A stretch of DNA of 64,000 nt from Cafeteria roenbergensis. Its lineage: Eukaryota > Sar > Bigyra > Bicosoecida > Cafeteriaceae. Positions within the stretch are counted from its first letter, which is position 1; each line of letters begins with the position of its first letter. Both the position numbers and the translations under genes were made by a program. Positions 20,477-32,400 of the stretch are shown here, piece after piece. Below the pieces are notes generated by a model. The model worked only from the letters and a program-made list of their open reading frames with translations. It made no database searches and was not told the DNA's origin. The stretch spans positions 1,364,001-1,428,000 of the forward strand of contig VLTN01000001.1 in assembly GCA_008330645.1 (NCBI GenBank), given 5' to 3'.

Positions 20477-23400
20477 TCAAATGGCCGCCGCTGCGCTGCT
20501 CACCACACCAGCCTGCCCAGGTTGCCGACCACGGCTCAGCCCCGCTCGCTTTCCGCTGGGCCTAGCAGCGTTGCTCGACCGTGACCCAAGTGCGCTGGTC
20601 CGTCGTGAGGCATTTGGACGCCGCTGCGCCGAGAGCCACGCCAGGAAGTCCTCTGCAGGAGCTGCAGTCGTTGCCGGCGAGCTGGTGCCAGTCCGCACGC
20701 TCCGCACGACAGCTGCGGCTGCACTTTCTGCCTTGCACAGTTGGGCGCCCACCACAGAGAGCTCCGCCCGCAGCTGCACTGCCTCCTGCTTGACGCGCTC
20801 CACGTACTTGACTCGGGCAGCTGCTGAGGCTTCCTTGGAGCCCTTGAGCGCCAAAGCTTGCGCTTCTGCCAGAAGCTGGCGCTCCTTCGAAGCCAGCACA
20901 GGATCTGCCGCCCCCGACGCGCTGGCGTGCGGCAGGCCATCAGCAGCCATGGCTGCGCTCCCAGCTGCGCCAACCGCCTCCGCAAGCTCGGCAGGCGCGC
21001 AACGCCCATCAGCCCGGAGCCTGACCAACACTGAGAGAACAAGCGCACTGCGCTGATCCGCCTCCTGCGCTGCCAACAGTGCCTCGCGCTCGGACGTGGC
21101 CAGTTGAGAGCGGAGCCAGGCCATTTCGGCGGCAGAGTGCTCATCCGCCTTGGCAAGCTCCTCAGCCGCGCTGGCAGCCGCGCGGGAGGCAACGTCCGCC
21201 GTAGCTCTCGCAAGGGCAGCCTCCCTCTCGAGCACAGATGCAGCAGCCGCCTGCTCCAGGGCGGCGGCCTTGTCGGCAGCGGCGGCACCAGCGGCCTGCT
21301 CCAGGGCGGCGGCCTTGTCGGCAGCGGCGGCACCAGCGGCCTGCTCCAGGGCGGCGGCCTTGTCGGCAGCGGCCTGCTCCAGGGCGGCGGCCTTGTCGGC
21401 AGCAGCCTGCTCTAGGGCGGCGGCCTTGTCGGCAGCGGCCTGCTCCAGGGCGGCGGCCTTGTCGGCAGCGGCGGCACCAGCGGCCTGCTTCAGGGCGGCG
21501 GCCTTGTCGGCAGCGGCGGCACCAGCGGCCTGCTCCAGGGCGGCGGCCTTGTCGGCAGCGGCCTGCTCTAGGGCGGTGGCCTTGTCGGCAGCGGCGGCAC
21601 CAGCGGCCTGCTCCAGGGCGGCGGCCTTGTCGGCAGCGGCGGCACCAGCGGCCTGCTTCAGGGCGGCGGCCTTGTCGGCAGCGGCGGCACCAGCGGCCTG
21701 CTCCAGGGCGGCGGCCTTGTCGGCAGCGGCGGCACCAGCGGCCTGCTCCAGGGCGGCGGCCTTGTCGGCAGCGGCGGCACCAGCGGCCTGCTCCAGGGCG
21801 GCGGCCTTGTCGGCAGCAGCCTGCTCCAGGGCGGCGGCCTTGTCGGCAGCGGCGGCACCAGCGGCCTGCTCCAGGGCGGCGGCCTTGTCGGCAGCAGCCT
21901 GCTCCAGGGCGGCGGCCTTGTCGGCAGCGGCCTGCTCTAGGGCGGCGGCCTTGTCGGCAGCGGCCTGCTCTAGGGCGGCGGCCTTGTCGGCAGCGGCCTG
22001 CTCCAGGGCGGCGGCCTTGTCGGCAGCGGCGGCACCAGCGGCCTGCTCCAGGGCGGCGGCCTTGTCGGCAGCGGCGGCACCAGCGGCCTGCTCCAGGGCG
22101 GCGGCCTTGTCGGCAGCGGCGGCACCAGCGGCCTGCTCCAGGGCGGCGGCCTTGTCGGCAGCGGCGGCACCAGCGGCCTGCTCCAGGGCGGCGGCCTTGT
22201 CGGCAGCGGCCTGCTCCAGGGCGGCGGCCTTGTCGGCAGCGGCCTGCTCTAGGGCGGCGGCCTTGTCGGCAGCGGCCTGCTCTAGGGCGGCGGCCTTGTC
22301 GGCAGCAGCCTGCTCCAGGGCGGCGGCCTTGTCGGCAGCGGCCTGCTCCAGGGCGGCGGCCTTGTCGGCAGCGGCCTGCTCCAGGGCGGCGGCCTTGTCG
22401 GCAGCGGCGGCACCAGCGGCCTGCTCCAGGGCGGCGGCCTTGTCGGCAGCGGCGGCACCAGCGGCCTGCTCCAGGGCGGCGGCCTTGTCGGCAGCGGCCT
22501 GCTCTAGGGCGGCGGCCTTGTCGGCAGCGGCGGCACCAGCGGCCTGCTCCAGGGCGGCGGCCTTGTCGGCAGCGGCGGCACCAGCGGCCTGCTTCAGGGC
22601 GGCGGCCTTGTCGGCAGCGGCGGCACCAGCGGCCTGCTCCAGGGCGGCGGCCTTGTCGGCAGCGGCCTGCTCTAGGGCGGCGGCCTTGTCGGCAGCAGCC
22701 TGCTCCAAGGCGGCGGCCTTGTCGGCAGCGGCGGCACCAGCGGCCTGCTCCAGGGCGGCGGCCTTGTCGGCAGCAGCCTGCTCTAGGGCGGCGGCCTTGT
22801 CGGCAGCGGCCTGCTCTAGGGCGGCGGCCTTGTCGGCAGCGGCCTGCTCTAGGGCGGCGGCCTTGTCGGCAGCGGCCTGCTCCAGGGCGGTGGCCTTGTC
22901 GGCAGCGGCGGCACCAGCGGCCTGCTTCAGGGCGGCGGCCTTGTCGGCAGCGGCGGCACCAGCGGCCTGCTCCAGGGCGGCGGCCTTGTCGGCAGCGGCG
23001 GCACCAGCGGCCTGCTCCAGGGCGGCGGCCTTGTCGGCAGCGGCCTGCTCTAGGGCGGTGGCCTTGTCGGCAGCGGCGGCACCAGCGGCCTGCTCCAGGG
23101 CGGCGGCCTTGTCGGCAGCGGCGGCACCAGCGGCCTGCTTCAGGGCGGCGGCCTTGTCGGCAGCGGCGGCACCAGCGGCCTGCTCCAGGGCGGCGGCCTT
23201 GTCGGCAGCGGCCTGCTCCAGGGCGGCGGCCTTGTCGGCAGCGGCGGCACCAGCGACCTGCTTCAGGGCGGCGGCCTTGTCGGCAGCGGCGGCACCAGCG
23301 GCCTGCTCCAGGGCGGCGGCCTTGTCGGCAGCGGCCTGCTCCAGGGCGGCGGCCTTGTCGGCAGAGGCGTCGTCCAGGGCAGTGCGCAGGGCTTCCCTGC

Positions 23401-24036
23401 CCGCCTGGCTGGCCGCCTTTCCCCAAGACCAGGCCTGCTCGGCGTCGTCTGATGCTGCCTTGCACCGCTGTTCGGCGGCGTCTGCCGCGGCCCTAGCCTC
23501 TGCGGCCTCGCTTGTGAGCCTCTCCTTGAGTGCTGCCATCGCTTCGCGCTCTCGCCTCAGCGCACCTGCGGGTCCGACGGGTGGGAGCACGCAAGAGGCC
23601 CATTTGCTGCACGCCACCAATCTCGGTTGTGCGGCCGCCCAACGGCCCACGCCGGACCTCTCACTTTCAACGATTGCGTCAGGGTTCTTCGCCTGGAAGG
23701 CGGCGACCGCCTTTTCCGCGTCCTCCAGTCGCGCCCTCAAGCGTTCGAGTTGCGCCTTGTGCCTTGCCTTGCTGGCGTCAAGCTCCCGCTGTAGCTCAGC
23801 CGCACGAGTGTAGGCCTTCCTGGCCTGAGAGCGAAGCCTCTCGTTGCTACCCTCCAGGACTCGTGGGGCATCTGCGAGCGCACACGCGGGGCGGCGGGCG
23901 TTTTCTGTGAAGCATGCGCAATGCAACCTCTGAAGCGACAACGGCTGGCCTGCGCAGTGCAACTGCTCCCCCCTCGCGGAGCCCGAGATCGTCATCGAAG
24001 CACGGGGACATGCTCACGACAGGCCTCTGGGTCCAT
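20477..24036 (-). CDS. Long coiled-coil protein built on a 10/14-residue tandem repeat
   Basis: Exons 24036-24018, 23871-23665 and 23565-20477 give about 1,104 residues. The introns are GT-AG with matching phase 1. The first exon codes only for MDPEAC and part of the next codon. Residues about 10-140 are charged and helical (RKAYTRAAELQRELDASKAR) with typical coiled-coil spacing. About 700 residues then consist of ADKAAALEQA units, each with or without an added GAAA. The C-terminal 260 residues are again Ala/Glu/Arg-rich helix (for example ALEREAALARATADVASRAA-like stretches and LRADGRCAPAELAEAVGAAG). I do not recognise a family. A long rod that acts as scaffold or cytoskeletal linker is plausible but inferred. 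It faces the isochorismatase-fold gene, 149 bases away. Confidence 0.75.
21240..23370. repeat. Coding minisatellite, mixed 30- and 42-base units
   Basis: About 2.1 kb of tandem units. The basic unit is 30 bases (10 codons, on the minus strand ADKAAALEQA). Many units carry 12 extra bases coding GAAA, making 42 (14 codons). Variants are few: tctagg for tccagg, gcttca (Glu to Lys), ggtggc (Ala to Thr) and cagcagcc for cagcggcc. All lengths are multiples of three, so copy-number change keeps the frame. Confidence 0.96.
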
Positions 24037-24185
24037 GGTGGACAGAGCGCACCCCCGCCGGTTCCGCTCGCCGATAAGCGCGGTGGTTGGTTGGGTGCCA
24101 CCCAGGACGCCGCGGCATCAGCAATGTCGGCTCTGCCGGTCGGCCCCAAACACAAGGTGCTTGTCGCCGGACTGCACATCACAAG

Positions 24186-25108
24186 ATGGCCAGCGCCGCA
24201 ACGTCGTCAGTTCCCGTGGCCACCACCGCAACGGTGACGCCTGCGGACGTCTTGGGGCGGGGCGGACGAACCTTGGTGCTGATGTGTGACGTGCAGCCGG
24301 CCATCATGGCTGGCACGTTCCGCGACTCCGACCCCGCGCCCGTCCTGGCACGCATGGCGAAGTTCCTTGAGCTAGCCCGTGCAGCGGGGGTGCACGTGGG
24401 TCACGTCGCTGTGCGGTTTGAAGACGGTGAGCTGAGCAAGGGCGGCTGGCGACGCGTGCGTTTTCTACGATGGCTGACAGGCGCCCCGCGTCCCCGATAC
24501 TCGCGTGTCTCGGAAAGCTGCGAGGTGCTGGGTGCTGGCTGCTCTGTCGGACGCGGCGATACGCAGGTCACCCAGAGGTTGCGGCCACGTCCAAGCTGTT
24601 TTCCGGTGTCAAGGCTGCTGGCAAGCTGCTGAAGTCCGATCCGGCCACTGCAATCGACTCCCGCATCGGGGCGCTTGCCACCGAGCCCGTGTTCGAGAAG
24701 CAGCGAGTGTCTGCCCACATGGCGACCTCTCTGGATCTGCCAAAGTTCATCGCGGAGAATGGAGTGGACACGATCGTGCTCGGCGGCTTCAGCACGTCCG
24801 GGGTCATTTTGTCCACCGTTTGCTGGGCCGGCGACCACGACATCAGGGCCGTCGTGCTCGAGGACCTCTGCGCTGATGGTAAGTCCCAGCGGGCTGGTGT
24901 GCCTTCCGCTGCGGCATGACACGATGCGCCCTTGCGCCCTCCTTGGTTGCTCCGCCGCACGCCCATTGCTCTCTCCCGACTTGCGCGCTTCTGGGCCTGC
25001 ATCGCAGCTGACGCGGAGATGCACCGAGTGCTTGTCACCAAGGTGTTCATGAAGCAGGCTTTCGTCATGTCAAGCGAAGATGTGGTTGCCGCTGCTCGGA
25101 GTGCGTGA
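24186..25108 (+). CDS. Isochorismatase-fold hydrolase, subfamily without catalytic cysteine
   Basis: Exons 24186-24426, 24567-24878 and 25010-ish (25008) to 25108 give 217 residues; both introns are GT-AG, phase 1. The fold's first strand ends in the catalytic-type Asp (LVLMCDVQPAIMAG). A Lys follows in EPVFEKQRVSAHMAT. The third position, where true cysteine hydrolases have G-x-x-T-x-x-C-V, reads VLGGFSTSGVILSTV. The C-terminus has EDLCADADAEMHRVLVTKVF. This TSGV...ST pattern marks a large subgroup found in bacteria and fungi, in which the nucleophilic Cys is absent. Isochorismatase or nicotinamidase activity should therefore not be assumed. It shares a 149-base head-to-head promoter region with the coiled-coil gene. 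Confidence 0.87.
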
Positions 25109-25251
25109 TCGACGGGCCAGCGACGCGGAGCCGGCCTTGCATTCCATCGTCGCGCGCCGCCAAGCTGCTGCTTGTCACCCGCATGGCAAACGAACCAAAG
25201 CGATCCTGCTGCACGCAAACGCAAGTAAGCCATATCGAAGACGAGGTGAAC

Positions 25252-25256
25252 AAAAA
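25252..25256 (-). terminator. Pol III T-run after second tRNA-Phe
   Basis: Five T residues (minus strand) 4 bases after the tRNA 3' end, the same spacing as at the first tRNA-Phe. Confidence 0.7.
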
Positions 25257-25260
25257 GGAG

Positions 25261-25333
25261 TGCCGTCCCACGGTTTCGATCCGTGTGCCTTTCGCGCTTC
25301 AAGCGAACGCTCTACCGATTGAGCTAGGACAGC
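25261..25333 (-). tRNA. tRNA-Phe (GAA), second copy
   Basis: Same 73-base sequence as 5038-5110. Only the first few flanking bases upstream (aagtca) and the T-run are shared, so this is an old dispersed copy or a retained pair under concerted evolution rather than a fresh segmental duplication. Confidence 0.96.
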
Positions 25334-25500
25334 TGACTTATTGCCATCCGATCAAATTTGTCATCCCGAAGTTGTCACAACGTTTGAGGGGTGCCTTTAC
25401 CTTGCTGCAGCCGCCGAGGTGCATTGTTCGTTGTTTGCAGGACCTTCGACCACGGCAAGCACACTGAATTGACGAATGCAAGGCGGTGTTCACTCCTCAC

Positions 25501-27509
25501 TCACGCTTTGCGGTCCTGGCGTCCGAGGCTGCCTGCCATGGAGGCATGAACCAAGGCTGCCGAGTCGCTGGTGGCAGGGGGCGCAGAGCGAGCATCTGCC
25601 AGCGGCACTGACGTGGGAAGGGTGACAGCAGCGGCGGCGGCAGCAGCTGCTGCCGCAGACTCTGCGATGCTGCTCTTGCCCGTGGACTGGCGAGGGCGCT
25701 TGCGGGCGCTGTCCAGCCCAGAGCCGTCCCGAGCACGCTTGGCGCGGCCCGGGCCACGGGAGGCCATCGCTGCCACAACCTGGGCAGCGTCGGCGTCGTT
25801 TCCCCCGCACGCGGCTCGAATGACAGGCCAGAGCGTGTCAGCGATGGTCTCGCAGGCAGCCGTGGAGAGCGGGCCAGAGGGCAGGGCTGGCTGGGAGTTG
25901 GGCGCTGGGAACCCGGTGCTGAGCGACGGGATGGAGGAGGCAGCGGTGAGGGCCAGGGACGTCGGCGCGGCAGTTGGGAGGCTGGTGCCGATTGGCGCCA
26001 CAGCGTTGGTCTGCGACCCGGTCTTCGCGGGGGTCGCGGCAGCAGCTGACAGGGGGGCGGACGTGGAGAGGGACGTCGCCATGAAGTTGGGGAGAGCAGC
26101 CGAGGCCGAGGCGACGTGCGGCATCGAGAAGGCGGTGCCTTGCAGGCCGTGCGCCGACGGAAGGAGGGGCAGGCCCGCCGAGTTCCCGAACACGGCTCCT
26201 GGCAACGCGGACAGCTGCGCGGTGGCAAGGGAGCCCAGCTGGGCCGAGGACATTGGCAGGCGGATGTTCGCCGGAAGCACGCCTGCGGGGAACGCCTGGA
26301 GGGCTTGGGCCGTGCTGGTGGCCGCAGCAACGGCAGCAGCAGCGCCTGCTGCAGACAGGGACGGCGCCCCGAGGCTTGGGGTGGCGACCCCGCGGGCGAG
26401 CTCGCCAGGCATCTTGGGCGCGGTCAGCCGGCCCGACGCGGCGCGGGCACGAACGACCGCCTCGATAACCTCGGCGACGTCGTCTGCAGAGAGCAAGCCG
26501 CAGACGCGGGCGCCCGCGCTCGGGAGGTTGTGCGTGGCCGGGTGGGGGGGAGCAGCGGCGGAGGCGCGCACGAGCGGGCCGGGGATGTCGCTTCGGTCCC
26601 CCCCAACGGCCGAGACAATGGCGCCGAGGGCCTCGTCCACGGGGATGGGGGGAGCAGCGTCGTCGCCCGAGCTGGGAGCCGAGGCAGCAGCGGCGCTTGC
26701 GGACTCCACCACAGACACGAGGCCCTGACGGCCAATGAGGCTGGGGGCCGCAATCGTCACGAACATTGTTCCCGGCAGCGCCCCGACGCCTCGGGCAGCC
26801 TGCGGCCAGCGGAAACAGCAAAGCACAACAGAGACAACTCCAATCGCATGCAGCCGCGGGCTGGCAGCGGCTGGGCCACGGGCCGCAAGCCCGTTGCCCT
26901 CTCTGGGAAGGCACGCTCAGGCGCTGCGCCCCGAAGCCAAGGGCGCCGGCGAACTCCCTGGAGCAGACCGCACGCTGCACGGTTTGCGGCGAAACTCGCG
27001 TCCCAGCGGGCCCGGCCGCGGCGGCTGCTGGGGCGGCACACCTGGGGGGGCTGTTGCACTTTGAAATCCCCAGGGCGAACGGCGAGCTCCAACGGCGACC
27101 GCTTCGGCGGCGGCGAACGAGCGCGACTCCTCACCTTGACTGCTCCCCGCGCTGCCGCCTGGTCAAGACCCTTGATGACAGCCGCATCGAACCGTGCGTG
27201 CTCCGGGGACGAGGCCTCGAGCGCGCCGGCTGAGACGCGGGACACGCGGTACAGGTTTTTGCCCACGAGCGAGGACAGGCGGTCTTCGATTCGCGCGGCC
27301 TCGCGGCGGTCGGCGCCCGCTCTCCGCGCAGCGGTGCTCGCTGCCTCGAGGGGTGCCAGGCCGAGGCCGCGCCTTGTCTTGGTCTTGCACTGTTTGCAGC
27401 TCTTGGCCGCAAACCCGATGGCCGCCCCGCAGTTCGAGCAGGGCCGCGTGCGAGGGCCGGTCCGCGGGTGGACCGAAGGGGACGGAGTCGTTGCTGCCGG
27501 CGAGCTCAT
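25501..27509 (-). CDS. Zinc-ribbon protein, Ala-rich, unknown function
   Basis: A two-exon model (27509-27135 and 26799-25501, both phase 0) gives about 557 residues. Residues about 20-45 hold a CxxC...CxxC zinc-ribbon (CSNCGAAIGFAAKSCKQC) followed by basic KTKTRRG. This resembles the short zinc ribbon of UPF0547-type proteins. A charged helical part follows (RIEDRLSSLVGKNLYRVSRV). Exon 2 has an IPVDEALGAIVSAVGG helix, ADDVAEVIEAVVRARA and long Ala/Ser/Pro-rich segments. Near the end there is a basic, nuclear-localisation-like cluster (GRAKRARDGSGLDSARKRPR). The 335-base intron could contain a small exon that I missed. It faces RPL23, 230 bases away. A nuclear role is a guess. Confidence 0.55.
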
Positions 27510-27739
27510 CGTTGTGGCGGGTATCAGGTCGCTTTGGGGCCTGCTGGTCAGAGCCCGCAGATACCTTGCCGCTGCAAACAAACGCAGGCGTGCGCGGTCT
27601 TTGCCCGCCTCAAAGAGGGGGGCAGATGCTTGCGGACGCGTGGAATGGCAAAGATCGGCTCTGCGGTGGCCGACGTCCACGCGCGAGCGCGTGACTGCCT
27701 GGGCTCTGCGGCTGCTGCACGCCACCCCCGGACGGATTC

Positions 27740-28707
27740 ATGGCCTCCAAGCGCGGCCGCGGTGGTGCTTCGGGTGCGTTTCGTTGGGCCTCGCGCGGCC
27801 GCGACGCGGGCACGGCCGCGGGCAGGTCCTGGAGCGCGCGAGCGCGCCTGTTGCCTCCTTTGCCAATGCGCTGCTTTTCGGCCCTCCCCGCCTTCGCCTT
27901 GCCCGCAGCGAACAAGGGTCGCCTGACCCTCGGTCTCCCCGTGGGCGCGGTCATGAACTGCGCTGACAACACTGGCGCCAAGAACCTTTACATCATCGCT
28001 GTGTCCAACACCGGCGCGCGCCTGAACCGCCTGCCCGCCGCCAGTGAGCTTCCGCCGCGCTGCTTCGCGCCCGTCCCCGGGCCGCGTATCGCGCCCCGCC
28101 CCACCAGCTGCGCCGATCCGGGGAGGCCCCCCATGTCAGGGCGGGACTGCCCGGCCGGGGTGGGCCTGGTGCGAGGGAGTTGGAGCTGCTGCAAGGACGA
28201 AGGGCGTGGTGGTGGAGGCGTGTCCTCCCCTGGGAGCCAGGGGGCTGCGGCCCTCGCGGCGGGGCGCTGGTGCCGCTGGGGTCATTGCACCGTGCCTTGG
28301 GCACGCGGGAGGACGATTCCTTGGGGTCGGGGCGCCTGCTGATGCCAAGGGCTCCTCCTTGAGCCCTCCTGCGCTTTTGCGGTCCCTTGTTGTTCATCCC
28401 GCTCTGTTTTGCCCTTCCCCGCGATCCCCCCTCTCCTCCGCTCCTCCCAGCTGTCGGCGACTTCGTCATGGCCACCGTGAAGAAGGGCAAGCCCGAGCTC
28501 CGCAAGAAGGTGCACCCCGCCGTGGTCGTGCGCCAGCGCAAGCACTGGCGCCGCGTCGACGGTGTGTTCATCGGCTTCGAGGACAACGCCGGCGTGATCG
28601 TGAACCCCAAGGGCGAGATGAAGGGTTCCGCCGTGACTGGCCCCGTGGCCAAGGAGTGCGCCGACTGCTGGCCGCGCATTGCCAGCAACTCCGGCTCCAT
28701 CCTCTGA
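27740..28707 (+). CDS. RPL23: 60S ribosomal protein L23 (uL14)
   Basis: Exons 27740-27773, 27909-28043 and 28451-28707 give 141 residues, as expected for the family (140). Both introns are GT-AG and phase 1. The protein starts [11 protein letters not shown] and contains [29 protein letters not shown]-type and [20 protein letters not shown], then [19 protein letters not shown] and [17 protein letters not shown] at the end. uL14 sits at the interface of the large and small ribosomal subunits. Intron 2 (407 bases) is long for this locus. This gene anchors the splice-site rules used elsewhere. Confidence 0.98.
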
Positions 28708-29445
28708 GCTATGGGAAGCACAGTGTGTGTTCAGGTCGCCTGCGCGGCTCCGTCGAACACCAAATCGGTCCGGGCACTCCTCGCGCCCCACAGTCCCACG
28801 CACCTCCCCGCCGCCGACAAGCACACACAAAGCGCGCGCGTCCCCGCCGCAGTGGCGCTTCCTGCGCCCGGAGCCGGACTCTCGCCAGATCAACCATCCT
28901 GCAGTGCCGGCTCTGCCCGCTGCTCTCACGAGCGCAAGTCGCGACGGCAAGGCCAGGCCGCAGCACGGCCGAGCGCCAAGCGGCGCGAGCGTGCTTTGGC
29001 TCGCAGGCTTGTGCTGGTCCAATGGATACTGTGAGGCAATCGCTGGCGCCGGGGCGTGCCGAGCCGCAGCAGTGGGGTCGGGCTAGCTGCTGCATCACCG
29101 CCGCGTCTCCCAACGCTTTCGTTGGATGCAATGGCGAGGCCAAGGAGCCCGCCCCCGCGCTGGCGGCGCCGGCCACGCTCAAGACGCAGCAGCTCCTTGC
29201 GCGGTGGGGGGAGGGGGCGGCCTGCCCGGTCCTGGAACGGCTCCTTGCACAGGTCGCTGTGGCGCGGCGCCTGGGAGGGTGTCAGTGCCTCGCGAACGCC
29301 GTGGGCGCTGGCCGCGGCTTTCCTCCCCCCCTTCCACCCCACCTCCGCCCGCGCCGCCTGCCGAGGACCTAGCCCCCCCGACCGCTGGGTGGCGGCGGCG
29401 GGGGGACAAGCGGGGAGGGACAGCCGCGTGGGCCTGTGTCGGAGC
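28708..29445. other. Intergenic region between RPL23 and the DYRK-like gene
   Basis: About 740 bases with no gene I can support. It should hold the RPL23 3' end and the promoter and possibly 5' exons of the DYRK-like gene. A short helical-looking open stretch (ALAAPATLKTQQLLAR, near 29150-29200) is a possible upstream exon but its phase does not fit the next acceptor. Confidence 0.4.
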
Positions 29446-32400
29446 ATGCGGCCGACACCGAGCAAACCGAGCGACCGTGCCCCAGCGGCCTTGCTGCTGG
29501 GAGTCCGCTGGGCGCTGCTGCGGGCCGGTGGCGTGGGCGGCGCGCTTGCTCGAGGCGGCCTGTGCGCCGCCCCTGGGTGGGTCTGCCATCTCAGGGGCCG
29601 GGGAGCCGCCTCAGGGCCGACGCCTATGTCGCCGACTGCCGGCGTTTCTGCCCTCTGTTGGCTCGCTGCATTTCGACTCGCTGCGCCGCGGGCTCTCCTG
29701 CCCCGCACCGCGTCCCGGCCTGCCGCGTTTCGTCGAGCTTCCTGCTGCTCGAATCCCCCCCCCCTCGGTCCCCCGCAGGTCCATGCCTCGCGCGAGGGCG
29801 CGAGGGCCCCACACGACGCGCTGGACTCGGCCGTCGACCAAGCTGCGTCGGCCGAGGCTGCCCGCCTGGAGCGCCGGCACCAAGTGATGTACGCCGGCAA
29901 AAGCGGATCCCGCACAGCCCGAGCTGCTGGGGCTGCGGCGGGCCCGGCAATCTTGGCGCCGCTCGATGCCAAGCCGAGCGCAACGCCGCCAGCGCGGCGG
30001 CTGGCGCCGCTGGGCGGCGCGGGGCAAGTATCGCCTCGTGCCATCCCCAGCTTTGGCGTGGCCAGCCCCACTGGGGGGGGCGCGTCGGGCGCGGCCTCGG
30101 CCCGCTCGCCGACGGACTCGGGCGCGCCGCGGCTCCCCGGCCTCGCGAGGGGCCAGGCGGTGCCTGCGGGAGCGCTCTCCGGCGGCCTCGTGCCTCCGCT
30201 GGGCATGCCTGCCTCGGAGCTCGCACCCCGGTCGGCGCAGGCCCAGAGCAGCCGCCTGCCCCCGGTGTCGTCTCACGCTGCCGCTTCGGACTTCGCCACC
30301 CCTTGGGACGCCTCAGCCAAGGCCGGCGCCGCCGCGCCTCCTGCAGACGGGGCAGTGCAGGCCCAGGCTGCGTCTCCGCGGCTCGGCGTTCCTCTTGCCA
30401 CGGAGGCCGCTGTCGCGTGGGCGGGGCCGCCCGCAGCGCGCCACCTTGCGCCCCTCGATCCTGCCAAGGTCAGCCTCGCGTCCGCCCGGCCAGAGGGCCC
30501 GGACACGGCCAGGGTGGATACGGCTGACATCCCGGCGACGGCCTCCGCCAGCGGTGTGGGGCCGAGCGTTCAGTCTCTCGCCGCGCGCGCCAACGCGGTT
30601 CCCCCGCTCGCTGCAGGTGCGAGCAAGTCGCCCCGCGCCAACGCCGTGATTGCCGTTGGACCAGCCGCGGCGGCAGGCGTCGCGCCCTCCACGCGCTCCG
30701 CGCTCGGCGGTGCCATCCCCCAGGCTCACCAGCTGGCACCCCTCCCCTCGCCGCTGACTCGTGACGCGACGTCCAAGACTGGCGTTCGCCACGTCGTGGC
30801 GGGGTCGCAGGGGGGCCGCCGCCTGCTGCCCATGAGCGGCGCGGGCGACCTGCGGCCCTCCGTCAGCCCTCCCACCTCTGCGGTCTCGTCGACCATGGCA
30901 TCCGGGGCCGCCGGCAGCATCAGGGAGCCTCAGCTCGGCGCCCCGGGCGGCTACCCCGGCTACACCGGCGTGCCTGCCTGCACCCCCGCCCAGGTGATCC
31001 GGTTCCACAAGGACCTCGTGTCCGACTACGAAGTGGGCGAGATCCTCGAGTTCAAGGCCGTGTACTTTGCCGGAAACGGCCGCGTGAGCAAGACGAGAGC
31101 GAGCAACAGGCGGTCAAACAACCACGGCTTCGACGACGCCAGGGGCGAGTACCAGGTGCGCGAGGGCGACCACATCCTATACCGCTACGAGGTCACCGGC
31201 CGCCTGGGCGCCGGCTCGTTTGGCCAGGTGGTTCGCTGCCTCGACCACAAGACTGGCGAGTCTGTTGCGATCAAGGTTGTGCGAAACCGCAAGCGGTTTC
31301 ACAAGCAAGCGCGCGTGGAAGTGGCTCTGCTGGAGCGCATCCGCGCCGCCGACACGGACGGGACAGCGTGCGTGATTCACCTGCGACAGTCGTTCGTGTT
31401 CCGCGCCCACATGTGCATCGTATTCCCCATCCTCTCCCTGAACCTCTACGAGCTCAGTGAGTTGCCTGGGCGCTGCCCACGGCCGCGTGCCCGGCTCGTC
31501 TACCCTCTGCCCTCACCGCTCAACCCCCGCTCCCCTGGGCACCGCGCGCCGAGACGGTCGCCGAGACGGTCGCCGAGACGGTCGCCGAGACGGTCGCCGA
31601 GACGGTCGCCGAGACGGTCGCCGAGACGGTCGCCGAGACGGTCGCCGAGAGGGTCGCCGAGCCGCGCGCGCCTTCGCGCTCCGCTGCGCGCTCCGCTGCG
31701 CGCCCTTCTACGCGCTCCGCTACGCGCGCTCTCCGCCCCTTTCCCCACTGTTCCGTCTCTCGCCGCTCCGCAGTCAAGCAGCACAGCTTCCGCGGCTTCA
31801 GCCTGCCCACCATCCGCAAGTTCGCGGTGCAGCTGCTGCGCTGCCTGGCCATGCTGGACCGGGAGAAGCTGGTCCACTGCGACCTCAAGCCCGAGAACGT
31901 GCTGCTCGTCAAGAAGGGCCGCTCCGCCCTGCGAGTGATCGACTTCGGGTCCGGCTGCGAGGAGGATCGGCGCATGTTCACGTACATCCAGTCCCGGTTT
32001 TACCGGGCGCCGGAGGTGATCCTCGGCCTCCCCTACGGCCGCCCCATCGACATGTGGTCGCTGGGATGCATCCTGGCGGAGCTGTACACAGGGCTTCCCC
32101 TCTTCCCCGGCGAGAGCGAGCGCCAGCAGCTGCAGTGCATCATGGAGACGTGCGGCCTGCCCACCCAGGCCATGCTGGCAGCGGCCTCTCGGCGGAAGAC
32201 GTTCTTCTCCGAGGACGGCGAGCCTGACTTGCAGGCCGACTCCAAGGGCCGCTTGCGCCGCCCGGGCACCCGCACGCTGGCGCAGGCCATGCGGGTTTCC
32301 GACGGCGGTTTCGTCTCGTTCCTCACGGAGTGTCTCCAGATCGACCCCAGCCGCCGCCTCAAGCCCCAGGCCGGCATGGCGCACCCCTGGATCCAGGAGG

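Noticed and set aside
21150-23813. Several long open frames on both strands over the minisatellite (for example a plus-strand frame of nearly 900 codons)
   Set aside because: A 30/42-base repeat without stops opens all frames that lack a stop in one unit. Only the minus-strand frame continues into non-repeat, coiled-coil-like sequence with matched splice sites.
29150-29204. Helical open stretch as first exon of the DYRK-like gene
   Set aside because: Its donor phase does not match the acceptor at 29778, so the join would shift the frame.
31547-31662. Regular repeats (also 21240-23370, 55705-55802) as CRISPR arrays
   Set aside because: Units are directly adjacent without unique spacers, lie in exons or introns of eukaryotic genes, and no cas gene is present.
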